The notes below the pieces were generated by a model. It made no database searches. It was not told the origin of the DNA and saw only the letters and a program-made list of their open reading frames with translations. Of a stretch of DNA of 5,823 bases, positions 1 through 5,823 are shown piece after piece. The position numbers and the translations under genes are program-made. The DNA comes from Actinomycetota bacterium (lineage in GTDB: Bacteria; Actinomycetota; Acidimicrobiia; Acidimicrobiales; Microtrichaceae), in contig SXMI01000322.1 in the NCBI GenBank assembly GCA_005777415.1, positions 1 to 5,823 on the forward strand, in the 5' to 3' direction. Numbering within the stretch: position 1 is the stretch's first letter; the number at the start of each line of letters is the position of its first letter.

Positions 1-48
1 AACCAGGGCTTGTTCGGCCACGGCTCGAGCGTGATCCTCACCCGCTGA
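1..48 (+). CDS. C-terminal end of an upstream rightward gene (partial)
   Basis: The window opens inside a reading frame that gives 15 residues (NQGLFGHGSSVILTR) and stops at TGA 46-48. All 15 codons end in G or C, which is the third-position pattern of the confirmed genes here, and neither other forward frame looks better. This is therefore probably the true end of a gene that begins left of the window. Its last 11 bases overlap the end of the leftward transporter gene, so the two genes converge with no room for an intergenic terminator. The fragment is too short to assign to a family. It could still be chance open sequence, because GC-rich DNA gives many open frames. Confidence 0.5.
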   Translation, partial: NQGLFGHGSSVILTR

Positions 49-1276
49 GGCGTTCCTCCGCCCGCTCGTACCGCCACCGCAGGGCGAGCAGGGCGGGGAC
101 GACCGCCACGCCGGCGGCGAGCAGGGCGATCCCGACGGTCAGACCGAACCAGCCGGCGATCACGCCGATCAGCCCAGGGCCGACAACGAGCCCCACGTAG
201 CCCACCGAGCTGAGCGCGCCGACCAGCGCCCCCGGCCGCGGCCGACCGCGGCCGACGTCCGACATGAGCAATGGCCAGGTGACCGACACCCCGCCGGCCG
301 CCAGCACCAGACCGGCCGCGGCGACGGCCGTCACGGGAGCGAACGCCAGCATGGTCAGTCCGACAGCAGCCAGCGCCGTGCCGGTCACCAGCACCTGTCG
401 GGCACCACGTCGGGTCTGCACCCGGCCGACCGACATCCGGGCGATGAACGCGACCGCGTAGCCGAGCACCGAGCTGAGCGCACCGACCAACACGCCGGCA
501 CCGACCTGCTCGCGCAGCTGGAGCACACCCCAGGTGGTGATCCCGCCCTCCACCATGGCGCCCAGGCCGAAGGCCAGCGCCACGGGGATCAGCCCCTCAC
601 GATGGAGGATCCGCACACCCTCGGCCACCCCCACGTGGTCGCCGGCCGCCCCGGCCGGCAGCCGGGACCGCGAGGCCCACACCGCCAGGCCCAGGCCCAG
701 CGCAGCCGTCGCCGCCCAGGCCAACCGCCAGGACCAGGCGCCGAGCACCAGGAGGAGGACGCCGGCGATGGCGGCACCCAACGCACCGCCCCCGTTGAAC
801 AGGGCGTGGATCCTGACCAGTCGTCCGGGCTGGTCGGCGAGCGCCGCCGTGGCGGCGACGTTGGCGACCACGTCGACCGGGCCGAACACCGTGTAGACCA
901 CGACGATCGCCAGGGCGAGGCCAACGGGTGCGGGGGCCAACGCCCCGATCGCCGCGGCGACGGCCCAGATCGTGAGCGTGACGGCCATCGCCCGGGAGGT
1001 CCCGCGCCGCTCCGCCAGCGCACCACCCCAGGAGTTCGCCACCGAGGCCAGCCCCAGGGCGACGGTCAGCGCCAGACCCAGCCGGCCCGGACCCCCACCC
1101 AGGGCCCGCTCGACCTCGGGGATCGACACGGCCCACGCGCCGACGAACAGTCCGATCAGCACGAACGTGGCGGCGACCGGGACGAGCGTGGTCGGCTGCG
1201 GGCGTGCGGTCGGCTGCGAGGCGAGGGGATGCCCGACCACGTTCCCACTCTGCAACAGGCCGAGCGGTTCCTCCAA
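38..1276 (-). CDS. MFS transporter, YbjJ/FucP-like branch
   Basis: This is a predicted secondary transporter of the inner membrane, substrate unknown. The 412-residue product is normal MFS length and shows about 12 hydrophobic helices, roughly at residues 31-50, 66-86, 97-114, 117-135, 160-178, 186-201, 229-249, 261-279, 294-311, 316-336, 349-372 and 378-399. The loop after helix 2 carries an MFS motif-A form (G85-ALAERRGTSR95), and the second half has its counterpart (G284-R285 to R290-G291). The pattern G-x-W-x-x-x-I-P in helix 1, GPVDVVAN (132-139) in helix 4 and the R-I-H-A-L-F-N-G-G-G-A-L-G-A run (155-168) before and into helix 5 resemble the YbjJ-type branch; that is recognition from memory, not a search. 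A hydrophilic central loop (about 202-228) separates the halves. The start is uncertain. TTG 1276 is the most upstream candidate and lacks a clear ribosome site. TTG 1255 lies 12 bases after GAGGAA (1268-1273), and GTG 1240 is also possible. All three keep every helix. The gene is divergent from the glycosyltransferase block, and nothing links its substrate to glycans. Confidence 0.9.
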   Translation of the reverse strand: MEEPLGLLQSGNVVGHPLASQPTARPQPTTLVPVAATFVLIGLFVGAWAVSIPEVERALGGGPGRLGLALTVALGLASVANSWGGALAERRGTSRAMAVTLTIWAVAAAIGALAPAPVGLALAIVVVYTVFGPVDVVANVAATAALADQPGRLVRIHALFNGGGALGAAIAGVLLLVLGAWSWRLAWAATAALGLGLAVWASRSRLPAGAAGDHVGVAEGVRILHREGLIPVALAFGLGAMVEGGITTWGVLQLREQVGAGVLVGALSSVLGYAVAFIARMSVGRVQTRRGARQVLVTGTALAAVGLTMLAFAPVTAVAAAGLVLAAGGVSVTWPLLMSDVGRGRPRPGALVGALSSVGYVGLVVGPGLIGVIAGWFGLTVGIALLAAGVAVVPALLALRWRYERAEERLSG

Positions 1277-1334
1277 CCGCCACTCGAAACGGCCCGCCCG
1301 CCGGACGGCGGCCCCCGGAGCGCCACCGTCGGTG

Positions 1335-1364
1335 ACCGGGCAGTCGGTAGTGTCTGTGCCCGGT
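1335..1364. repeat. 8-bp inverted repeat around the promoter and start
   Basis: ACCGGGCA at 1335-1342 is matched exactly by its reverse complement TGCCCGGT at 1357-1364, with 14 bases between. The repeat encloses the putative -10 hexamer (1348-1353), and its right arm covers the first two bases of the GTG start at 1363. It sits in the short divergent gap between the transporter and the glycosyltransferase block, so it could be an operator for a dimeric regulator or an RNA hairpin that hides the start. A smaller 5-bp palindrome (CACCG-T-CGGTG, 1324-1334) lies just upstream. In DNA this GC-rich an 8-bp match within a short gap can arise by chance, so function is only inferred. Confidence 0.4.
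1348..1353 (+). promoter_or_regulatory. Putative -10 hexamer (TAGTGT) for the glycosyltransferase block
   Basis: TAGTGT matches the TAnnnT pattern of actinobacterial housekeeping -10 elements and is one of the few T/A-containing spots in the divergent gap (about 1277-1362). No recognisable -35 element lies at the expected distance, which is common in such genomes. It ends 9 bases before GTG 1363, so transcription would begin just before or at that codon and give a leaderless or nearly leaderless mRNA. This agrees with the absence of a ribosome binding site there. I could not find an equally good -10 for the leftward transporter. Confidence 0.3.
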
Positions 1365-2700
1365 GCCGACCCCGTCCCCTTCCGCTGACACCGACGTCGC
1401 CCACGCCGGCACGGAGTCGGTGGAGGTGCTCGTCGAGGTGACCGACACCGTGACCGTCCCGTACACCACCGGACTGCAGCGTGTGACCAGAGAGCTCCTC
1501 GCCCGACTGCCGCGCACCGGATCGCCGGCGTTCCACCCGGTCCGGTGGTCGTCGGCCTGCTCCGGCTACCGGGAGCTGACCGGTGACGAGGCCCGGCTGC
1601 TCGCCGACCCGCCCGAGCGGCTGCCCAGGTCGACCCGGCTCGCCGCCCGGTTGCCCGGACCGGTCGCCACCGGGGTCCGACGGGCGCTGTCCACCGCCCC
1701 CGTCCGCCGGGCCCGGGCGACGGCGGCCCGACGCGCCAGCGACCGGGCCGAGCAGGACCGCCACCACCTCTGCCTCGGACCCCCCGACCGGGAGATCACC
1801 ACCGTCCTCCTCGATCTGGAGGCCGCCTGGAACGACCCGGCCCCCCGCACCGAGCTGCTGCCGGCCCAGCGACGGCTCGGGGTGCGCAGCGCCGCCCTCG
1901 TGGCCGATGTCCTGCCCGTGCTGCACCCGGAGTGGTTCGATCCGCAGCTGCTCGACGACTTCGACACGTTCCTCGACGGCCACCTCCGCCACAGCGAACT
2001 GCTCCTGTGCATCTCGGAGCGCACCCGGACCGACCTCCTCACCGTCGCCGCCGACCGCGGCGTCGACCCGACGACGTTGCGGACCGCCGTCGTCCCGCTC
2101 GGCGCCGACCTCGGCCCCGACGACGGGGCGGCACTCCACCCCCGGTTCGCCGCCGTGCCCGAGCGCTTCCTCCTGCAGGTCGGGACGCTGGAGCCCCGCA
2201 AGAACCAGGCGCTGTCGCTCGACGTCCTGGAGGCGATCGCACCGGAGCGGCCGGACGTGGCGCTGGTGCTCGTCGGCAAGCGCGGCTGGCACGTCGACCC
2301 GCTCGTCCGACGCATCGAACGCCACCCGATGCTCGGGCGTCGGCTCTTCTGGTTCGAGGAGGTCGACGACGAGCAGTTGGCGGCCTTGTACCGCCACGCC
2401 ACCATCAGCCTGACCCCGGCGCTCTACGAGGGCCTGGGCGTCCCGGTGATGGAGGCGCTCCACTGCGGCACGCCGGTGGTGGCCTCGACCGGGGGTGCGC
2501 TGGGCGAGGCGGGCGGTCCGGCGGCCGAGTACGTGGACCCGGACGACACCCGGGGGTGGGTGCAACTGGTCGGCCGGCTCCTCGACGACCCGGCCGAGTA
2601 CGACCGGGCCCGGCAGCGGGCGCAGGCCTGGCGGGCCCCGACCTGGGACGATGCCGCCACCGGGGTCCGCGACGCGATCGCCGAGGTGTTCAGCTCGTGA
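1363..2700 (+). CDS. GT4-family glycosyltransferase (GT-B fold)
   Basis: This predicted cytoplasmic or membrane-associated enzyme transfers a sugar from a nucleotide-sugar donor, probably to a glycan or lipid-linked intermediate; donor and acceptor are unknown. At 445 residues it is slightly long for the family. The N-terminal acceptor half has the T-T-G-L-Q-R-V element (35-41) and D182-V-L-P-V with H188-P-E-W-F192, followed by C-I-S-E (216-219), all usual in polysaccharide-type GT4 enzymes. The donor half has G274-T-L-E-P-R-K-N281, the V-G-K segment (304-306) and the E-x7-E motif at E356 and E364, followed by CGTPVVAS (368-375). Catalytic motifs look intact. Residues 86-133 form an Arg-rich stretch that may touch the membrane. 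GTG 1363 is the first start after an in-frame TAG and may be leaderless. GTG 1426, 9 bases after GGAG (1413-1416), would remove 21 residues and is a real alternative. The gene's last bases overlap the next gene's GTG (GTGA, 2697-2700), indicating an operon. Confidence 0.92.
   Translation: MPTPSPSADTDVAHAGTESVEVLVEVTDTVTVPYTTGLQRVTRELLARLPRTGSPAFHPVRWSSACSGYRELTGDEARLLADPPERLPRSTRLAARLPGPVATGVRRALSTAPVRRARATAARRASDRAEQDRHHLCLGPPDREITTVLLDLEAAWNDPAPRTELLPAQRRLGVRSAALVADVLPVLHPEWFDPQLLDDFDTFLDGHLRHSELLLCISERTRTDLLTVAADRGVDPTTLRTAVVPLGADLGPDDGAALHPRFAAVPERFLLQVGTLEPRKNQALSLDVLEAIAPERPDVALVLVGKRGWHVDPLVRRIERHPMLGRRLFWFEEVDDEQLAALYRHATISLTPALYEGLGVPVMEALHCGTPVVASTGGALGEAGGPAAEYVDPDDTRGWVQLVGRLLDDPAEYDRARQRAQAWRAPTWDDAATGVRDAIAEVFSS
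2683..2688 (+). promoter_or_regulatory. Ribosome binding site deciding the start of the first GT-C gene
   Basis: GAGGTG lies 8 bases before GTG 2697 and inside the end of the GT4 coding sequence. It is a good Shine-Dalgarno match at ideal spacing. It supports GTG 2697 over the next in-frame GTG at 2706, and hence the 4-base overlap with the preceding gene. Confidence 0.6.
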
Positions 2701-4400
2701 CGGCGGTGGACGACCGCGACGACGAGCTCGCCGAGTCCGGTGTTCCGAGCGACGCCGACCTCGACGACCTCGACGGGATCGACGGGATCGACGCACCACC
2801 CCCGACGCCGGCACCGTGGTGGGTGCGGGCCGGGATCGCCGTCGTCGTCGCCGTCGGGATCGTCGCCCGCTTCCTCCCCCGGGGGGACCTGTGGCTCGAC
2901 GAGGCGCTGAGCGCCAACATCGCCGAACTGGGCCCGGGTGGAGCAGCCCAGGCGCTCCGCCGGGACGGCCACCCCCCGCTCTTCTACTGGCTGCTCGATG
3001 GGTGGTCCATGTTGTTCGGTGACTCCGCCTGGGCGCTCCGGTCGCTCTCCGGGATTCTCGGCGTCGCCGCGCTGCCGCTCGCCTGGATCGCCGGTCGGCG
3101 GCTGGTCGAACGCCAGGCGCCGTCGAGCCCGTTCCGCCGAGACCTCGACCGCCGGGCCGCCACGACGGCGGCGGCCGCGCTCGTGATCACGGCCTTGCTC
3201 CCGTTCGCGGTCCGCTACTCGAGCGAGACCCGCATGTACTCGCTCGTCATGCTGCTCACCCTGATCGGCTACCTGCTCGTCGATGCCCACCTGCGTCGGC
3301 CCCGCTGGTCGACCGCGGCGGGCATCGCCGTCACCGCCGCCGCTTTGCTCTGGAGTCACTACTGGGCCCTCTGGCTGCTCGGGGCGACCGGGGTGGGCGC
3401 GCTGGCGCTGGCATGGTGGTCGCAGCGGCGTCAGGTCGTCCCTCGCCGCAACGCTGCGCTCGGTGTGGCCGCCGCCTTGGTGGTGGGCGGTCTGGCCTTC
3501 CTGCCCTGGGTGCCGACGATGCTCTACCAGGGCGCCAACACGGGAACACCGTGGGGTGACCCGGTCCGTCCCGCCACGTTCGTGGTGCTCGGACTCATCT
3601 ACCTGGCCGGCGGGGCGGTCGCCGAGCCGCAGCTGGTCGCCTACCTGTTCGCCGGCCTGATCGTCATGGGGATCCTCGGGACGACGAACCGCCGCGGCCG
3701 GCTCGAGCTCGGACTGCGCATCCGACCGAACGCGCAGCCCGAGGCGGTCGTCGTCGTGATCACCCTCGGCCTGGCCTGGGCGGCGTCGTTCGCCGCCCGT
3801 TCGGCGTTCGCAGCGCGCTACCTGGCGGTGCTCGTCCCGCTGATCATCCTGATCGCAGCCACCGGGCTGTCGGCCATCCGGGACGACCGTTGGCGGCGGG
3901 TGGTCGCCGCTGTCCTCCTTGTCGGGTTCACCGTCGGCATCGTCGCCGAGATCGACCGGGGTCGGACACAGGCGGGCGAGATCGCTGACGCCACCGTGGC
4001 CGCGGCCGCCGACGCCGGTGACCGGCCGCTGCTGATCGTCTGTCCGGACCAGAACGGCCCGTCCGTCGAGCGGGCGCTGCGGGCCCGTGGTGGAGCGGAC
4101 GCCGTCGAGATCGTGACCTACCCGGCACTCGGCGACCCGCGGTTCGTGGACTGGGTCGGCTACGCCGAGCGGAACGCCGCCGCCGACCCGGGCGCCATCG
4201 CCGGTGAGGCCCTCGACCGGGCGGCGGGACGGTCCGTCCTGTACGCCTTCACCGGCAACTACCGGACCCTGGAGGGCCAGTGCGAGGCCGTGCTGCAGGC
4301 GCTGGCGACCGTGCGGGGCGCACCTGCGGTGCTGGTGCCGCCGGCGGAGCGGAACGAGGACGAACCGGCGATCGAACTGCTCCGATTCGACCCCCGGTGA
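2697..4400 (+). CDS. GT-C membrane glycosyltransferase (GT39/PMT-like superfamily)
   Basis: This predicted polytopic membrane enzyme would transfer a sugar from a polyprenyl-phosphate carrier at the outer face of the cell membrane; sugar and acceptor are unknown. The 567-residue product starts with a cytoplasmic Asp-rich tail (1-40) and a first helix at about 44-60. Next comes D64-L-W-L-D-E69, the acidic motif in the first outer loop that marks GT39/PMT/ArnT-like proteins, and then D90-G-H-P-P94. About ten more helices follow, roughly at 112-133, 155-172, 181-196, 206-221, 222-242, 253-272, 293-307, 312-328, 350-368, 373-393 and 400-418. F371-A-A-R-Y375 entering a late helix is also usual in the family. 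The last ~145 residues are soluble and probably outside the cell, with cysteines at 449 and 529. The open frame extends far upstream on the + strand, but that part only shadows the GT4 gene. GTG 2697 is chosen for its GAGGTG ribosome site. GTGA overlaps at both ends place it mid-operon. The fold class is secure; the exact GT family is less so. Confidence 0.9.
   Translation: MTAVDDRDDELAESGVPSDADLDDLDGIDGIDAPPPTPAPWWVRAGIAVVVAVGIVARFLPRGDLWLDEALSANIAELGPGGAAQALRRDGHPPLFYWLLDGWSMLFGDSAWALRSLSGILGVAALPLAWIAGRRLVERQAPSSPFRRDLDRRAATTAAAALVITALLPFAVRYSSETRMYSLVMLLTLIGYLLVDAHLRRPRWSTAAGIAVTAAALLWSHYWALWLLGATGVGALALAWWSQRRQVVPRRNAALGVAAALVVGGLAFLPWVPTMLYQGANTGTPWGDPVRPATFVVLGLIYLAGGAVAEPQLVAYLFAGLIVMGILGTTNRRGRLELGLRIRPNAQPEAVVVVITLGLAWAASFAARSAFAARYLAVLVPLIILIAATGLSAIRDDRWRRVVAAVLLVGFTVGIVAEIDRGRTQAGEIADATVAAAADAGDRPLLIVCPDQNGPSVERALRARGGADAVEIVTYPALGDPRFVDWVGYAERNAAADPGAIAGEALDRAAGRSVLYAFTGNYRTLEGQCEAVLQALATVRGAPAVLVPPAERNEDEPAIELLRFDPR
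2757..2792 (+). repeat. Four 9-bp in-frame units encoding DLD-DLD-GID-GID
   Basis: Two copies of GACCTCGAC (2757-2765, 2766-2774) are followed by two copies of GGGATCGAC (2775-2783, 2784-2792). All four share the TCGAC half and are in frame, giving residues 21-32 of the first GT-C protein. They lie in the acidic tail before the first helix. Such exact 9-bp units can expand or contract by slippage without breaking the frame. Confidence 0.75.
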
Positions 4401-5823
4401 GCACCGCCGGCCGCTGGGCCACCTCGCCGCTGGTGCTGTTCCTCTTCGTCGTCGCCATCCAGCAGGTCGTCGTCGTGGACTCGACCGACAACGATCCGTC
4501 GCTGGCACCCTGGACGGCGCTGAGCCTGCTCCGGGACGGGGACACCGACCTGCGGGAGGTTCCCGCCGAGGTGCTGGTGGAACGGCCGCTCGTCCTGCCC
4601 GGATCGCCGGCCGGGGTCACGTTCGTGGATGTGGAGCAGGTGCGCGCTGCGCTCGACCGGGCCGGGCCGGACGCGGCGGTCCGTGACTACTTCCCGATCG
4701 TGCCGGCCCTGCTCGCCGTCCCGGCGGTCCTGCTCGCCGGACTGGTCGGACCCGCCCTCGGGATGGGCGGTGCCGAGCAGATCCTCCTCGACGAGCGCTT
4801 CACGCCCTTCCACGTGCTGGTCGCCTCGGTCGTCGTGGCCCTCGCCGTCCTGGTCGCCCGGTCGATCGCCGAGCGCCTCCTCGGCGGCAGCGTCGCCCGA
4901 CGCCGCTGGTCGGCCACCGCCGTCGCGCTGGTGCTCGCGTTCGGCACCACCGCCTGGTCGGTGGCGAGCCGGGCGCTGTGGCAGCACGGGCCGTCGCTGC
5001 TCGCGCTGTTCGTCGCGCTGTGGTTGGTGCTCGAGCTCCGACGGGTGTCGTCGGCCGGCGGGTCGGTCGCGAACAGCGGCCGCATCGCCGACGAGGCCGA
5101 CGCTCACGAGGCGGTCGCTGACGGCGCATCGGACCGGGCACCGGGCCACGCCGCCCCGCCGTGGGTCGCCCCCGCCCTGGGTGCGGTACTGGCCACGGCG
5201 GTCGTCGTGCGACCCACCAACGCCATCCCGGCCGTGGCGCTGTTCGGATGGGTCGCGTGGTCGTCACGACGGCACCTCGCCACGGTGTTCGCGGGCGCGG
5301 CCGTCGCCGGAGCGCTGTGGATCGGTGTCGCTGCGGTGCTCGGCCTCGGGGTGCCTCCGCCCTACTACTCGGCCGGCCGCATCGACCTGAGCACGGACAC
5401 CCCACTGGCGATCGCCGCCAACCTGGTCTCGCCATCCCGCGGGCTGCTGGTGAGCACGCCGATCGTGCTGCTCGCCGTTCCGGGCGCGTGGCTGTGGTGG
5501 CGGCGACCGCAGGACCGACCCCTGGTGGTCGCGCTCGCGGTCTGGGTCGGTGGTGTGCTCCTCGCCGTGTCCGCCTTCGCCCAGTGGTGGGCCGGCCACA
5601 CCTTCGCGGCCCGGTTCACGACCGAGCTCCTGCCTGCGCTGTTCGTCCTCGCCGTCCCGGCGCTCGACGCGGTCGTGCCGGGTCGCGGCGACCGGACCGG
5701 GGAGACGGTGTCCCGCCCGGCCGGCGCGGACGATGTGGGCGGCGCACCGGCTTCGTCCGACCTCGAGCAGCGGCCCGGGTCCGCAGGACCGATCCCCGCC
5801 TGGATGCGAACCCGCGCGGCCCT
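4397..5823 (+). CDS. Polytopic membrane protein, probable GT-C glycosyltransferase (3' end outside window)
   Basis: The frame is open from GTG 4397 to the right edge (475 codons plus 2 bases) with no stop, so the C-terminus is missing. Roughly eleven helices are visible, near residues 10-26, 99-119, 137-155, 172-188, 198-213, 255-270, 274-289, 293-316, 349-366, 375-396 and 408-426. The first outer loop (about 27-98) starts with D28-S-T-D31-N-D33, a candidate catalytic acidic motif, then L44-L-R-D-G and Y98-F-P. Later come W187 and H197 around helices 4-5, R272-P-T-N275, S346-P-S-R-G-L (346-351), and W397-W-A-G-H with A405-R-F. This order resembles actinobacterial phospholipid-carrier-dependent membrane glycosyltransferases, by memory only. 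Residues 214-254 form a hydrophilic Ala/Asp/Glu-rich loop, and the tail after 427 is disordered-looking. The gene overlaps the previous stop by GTGA (4397-4400) with no ribosome site, so translation is probably coupled. GTG 4433 is an alternative start. The enzyme role is inferred; it could be a non-catalytic membrane partner. Confidence 0.82.
   Translation, partial: MSTAGRWATSPLVLFLFVVAIQQVVVVDSTDNDPSLAPWTALSLLRDGDTDLREVPAEVLVERPLVLPGSPAGVTFVDVEQVRAALDRAGPDAAVRDYFPIVPALLAVPAVLLAGLVGPALGMGGAEQILLDERFTPFHVLVASVVVALAVLVARSIAERLLGGSVARRRWSATAVALVLAFGTTAWSVASRALWQHGPSLLALFVALWLVLELRRVSSAGGSVANSGRIADEADAHEAVADGASDRAPGHAAPPWVAPALGAVLATAVVVRPTNAIPAVALFGWVAWSSRRHLATVFAGAAVAGALWIGVAAVLGLGVPPPYYSAGRIDLSTDTPLAIAANLVSPSRGLLVSTPIVLLAVPGAWLWWRRPQDRPLVVALAVWVGGVLLAVSAFAQWWAGHTFAARFTTELLPALFVLAVPALDAVVPGRGDRTGETVSRPAGADDVGGAPASSDLEQRPGSAGPIPAWMRTRAA

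Noticed and set aside
237..256. Two tandem copies of CGCGGCCGAC
   Set aside because: It encodes part of a Gly/Arg/Pro loop in the MFS protein (about residues 342-349), the unit is not a multiple of three, and there are only two copies. It is best explained as GC-rich coding bias.
1277..1362. A promoter for the leftward transporter in the divergent gap
   Set aside because: No minus-strand TAnnnT hexamer at a sensible distance from any candidate start stood out, so no specific site is called, although one must exist nearby or further upstream.
602..1441. A 279-codon plus-strand frame antisense to the MFS transporter
   Set aside because: The translation is low-complexity and Arg/Gly/Gln/Pro-rich, and it runs across the divergent promoter gap. 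The minus-strand product has twelve helices and MFS loop motifs, so it is the real gene.
1932..2696. Upstream extension of the first GT-C frame, which would give an 822-residue protein
   Set aside because: The extra part is an Arg/Pro/Gly-rich shadow of the GT4 gene in another frame. Protein-like sequence begins at GTG 2697, which has its own ribosome site.
1156..2814. A 552-codon open frame on the minus strand across the GT4 gene
   Set aside because: It shows only Arg/Gly-rich composition with no recognisable motif, and it covers both the GT4 coding sequence and the divergent gap. It is a GC-driven shadow.
2424..4508. A 694-codon open frame on the minus strand across the first GT-C gene
   Set aside because: Its translation is low-complexity Arg/Gly/Pro/Asp/Gln-rich sequence with no domain. 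It lies opposite a gene with clear helices and motifs. Long antisense frames are expected when third positions are nearly all G or C.
4259..5149. A 296-codon minus-strand frame, with other frames of 70-250 codons, over the second GT-C gene
   Set aside because: They give Arg/Ser/Pro-rich or Gln/Glu/Arg-rich translations without domains, opposite or out of frame with a polytopic membrane protein. They are treated as shadows.
1..5823. A new defence, retroelement or signalling system, a CRISPR array or a mobile element
   Set aside because: No nuclease, reverse transcriptase, transposase, spaced repeats, terminal repeats or composition break is visible. The gene content is ordinary transport and glycan assembly.

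Overview
This is a GC-rich window, clearly above 70% G+C by eye. It uses GTG and TTG starts heavily, third codon positions are almost all G or C, and ribosome binding sites are sparse. That profile fits a high-GC actinobacterium in the broad sense (Actinomycetota, possibly an environmental lineage such as Acidimicrobiia). The lineage is inferred from composition and protein style only; no rRNA, tRNA or other marker is present.

Layout. At the left edge, the last 15 codons of a rightward gene run in from outside and end at base 48. They overlap tail to tail with a leftward gene (38-1276) for a 12-helix major facilitator superfamily transporter resembling the YbjJ/FucP-like branch. A short divergent intergenic gap (about 1277-1362) holds an actinobacterial-type -10 hexamer inside an 8-bp inverted repeat. 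Rightward from there runs a tightly packed block of three genes. The first is a soluble GT4-type (GT-B fold) glycosyltransferase (1363-2700). The second is a polytopic GT-C-type membrane glycosyltransferase with the W-L-D-E and H-P-P motifs of the GT39/PMT-like superfamily (2697-4400). The third is a second polytopic membrane protein of GT-C character (4397-5823) that is still open at the right edge. Both junctions in the block are 4-base GTGA overlaps, so these genes are almost certainly co-transcribed and translationally coupled.

How the genes may work together. The GT4 enzyme would add sugar from a nucleotide-sugar donor at the cytoplasmic face. The two GT-C proteins would use polyprenyl-phosphate-linked sugars at the outer face of the membrane. 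This pairing is typical of loci that build or decorate a cell-surface polysaccharide, lipoglycan or glycoprotein glycan. The divergent transporter has no demonstrable link to that pathway; its substrate cannot be read from sequence.

I see no mobile element, CRISPR array, RNA gene, riboswitch or convincing terminator, and no evidence of a novel defence or signalling system. The points worth a second look are the inverted repeat around the -10 hexamer, the codon-exact Asp-rich tandem repeat at the N-terminus of the first GT-C protein, the hydrophilic loop and tail of the second GT-C protein, the basic segment in the GT4 enzyme, and uncertain starts for the transporter and the GT4 gene.
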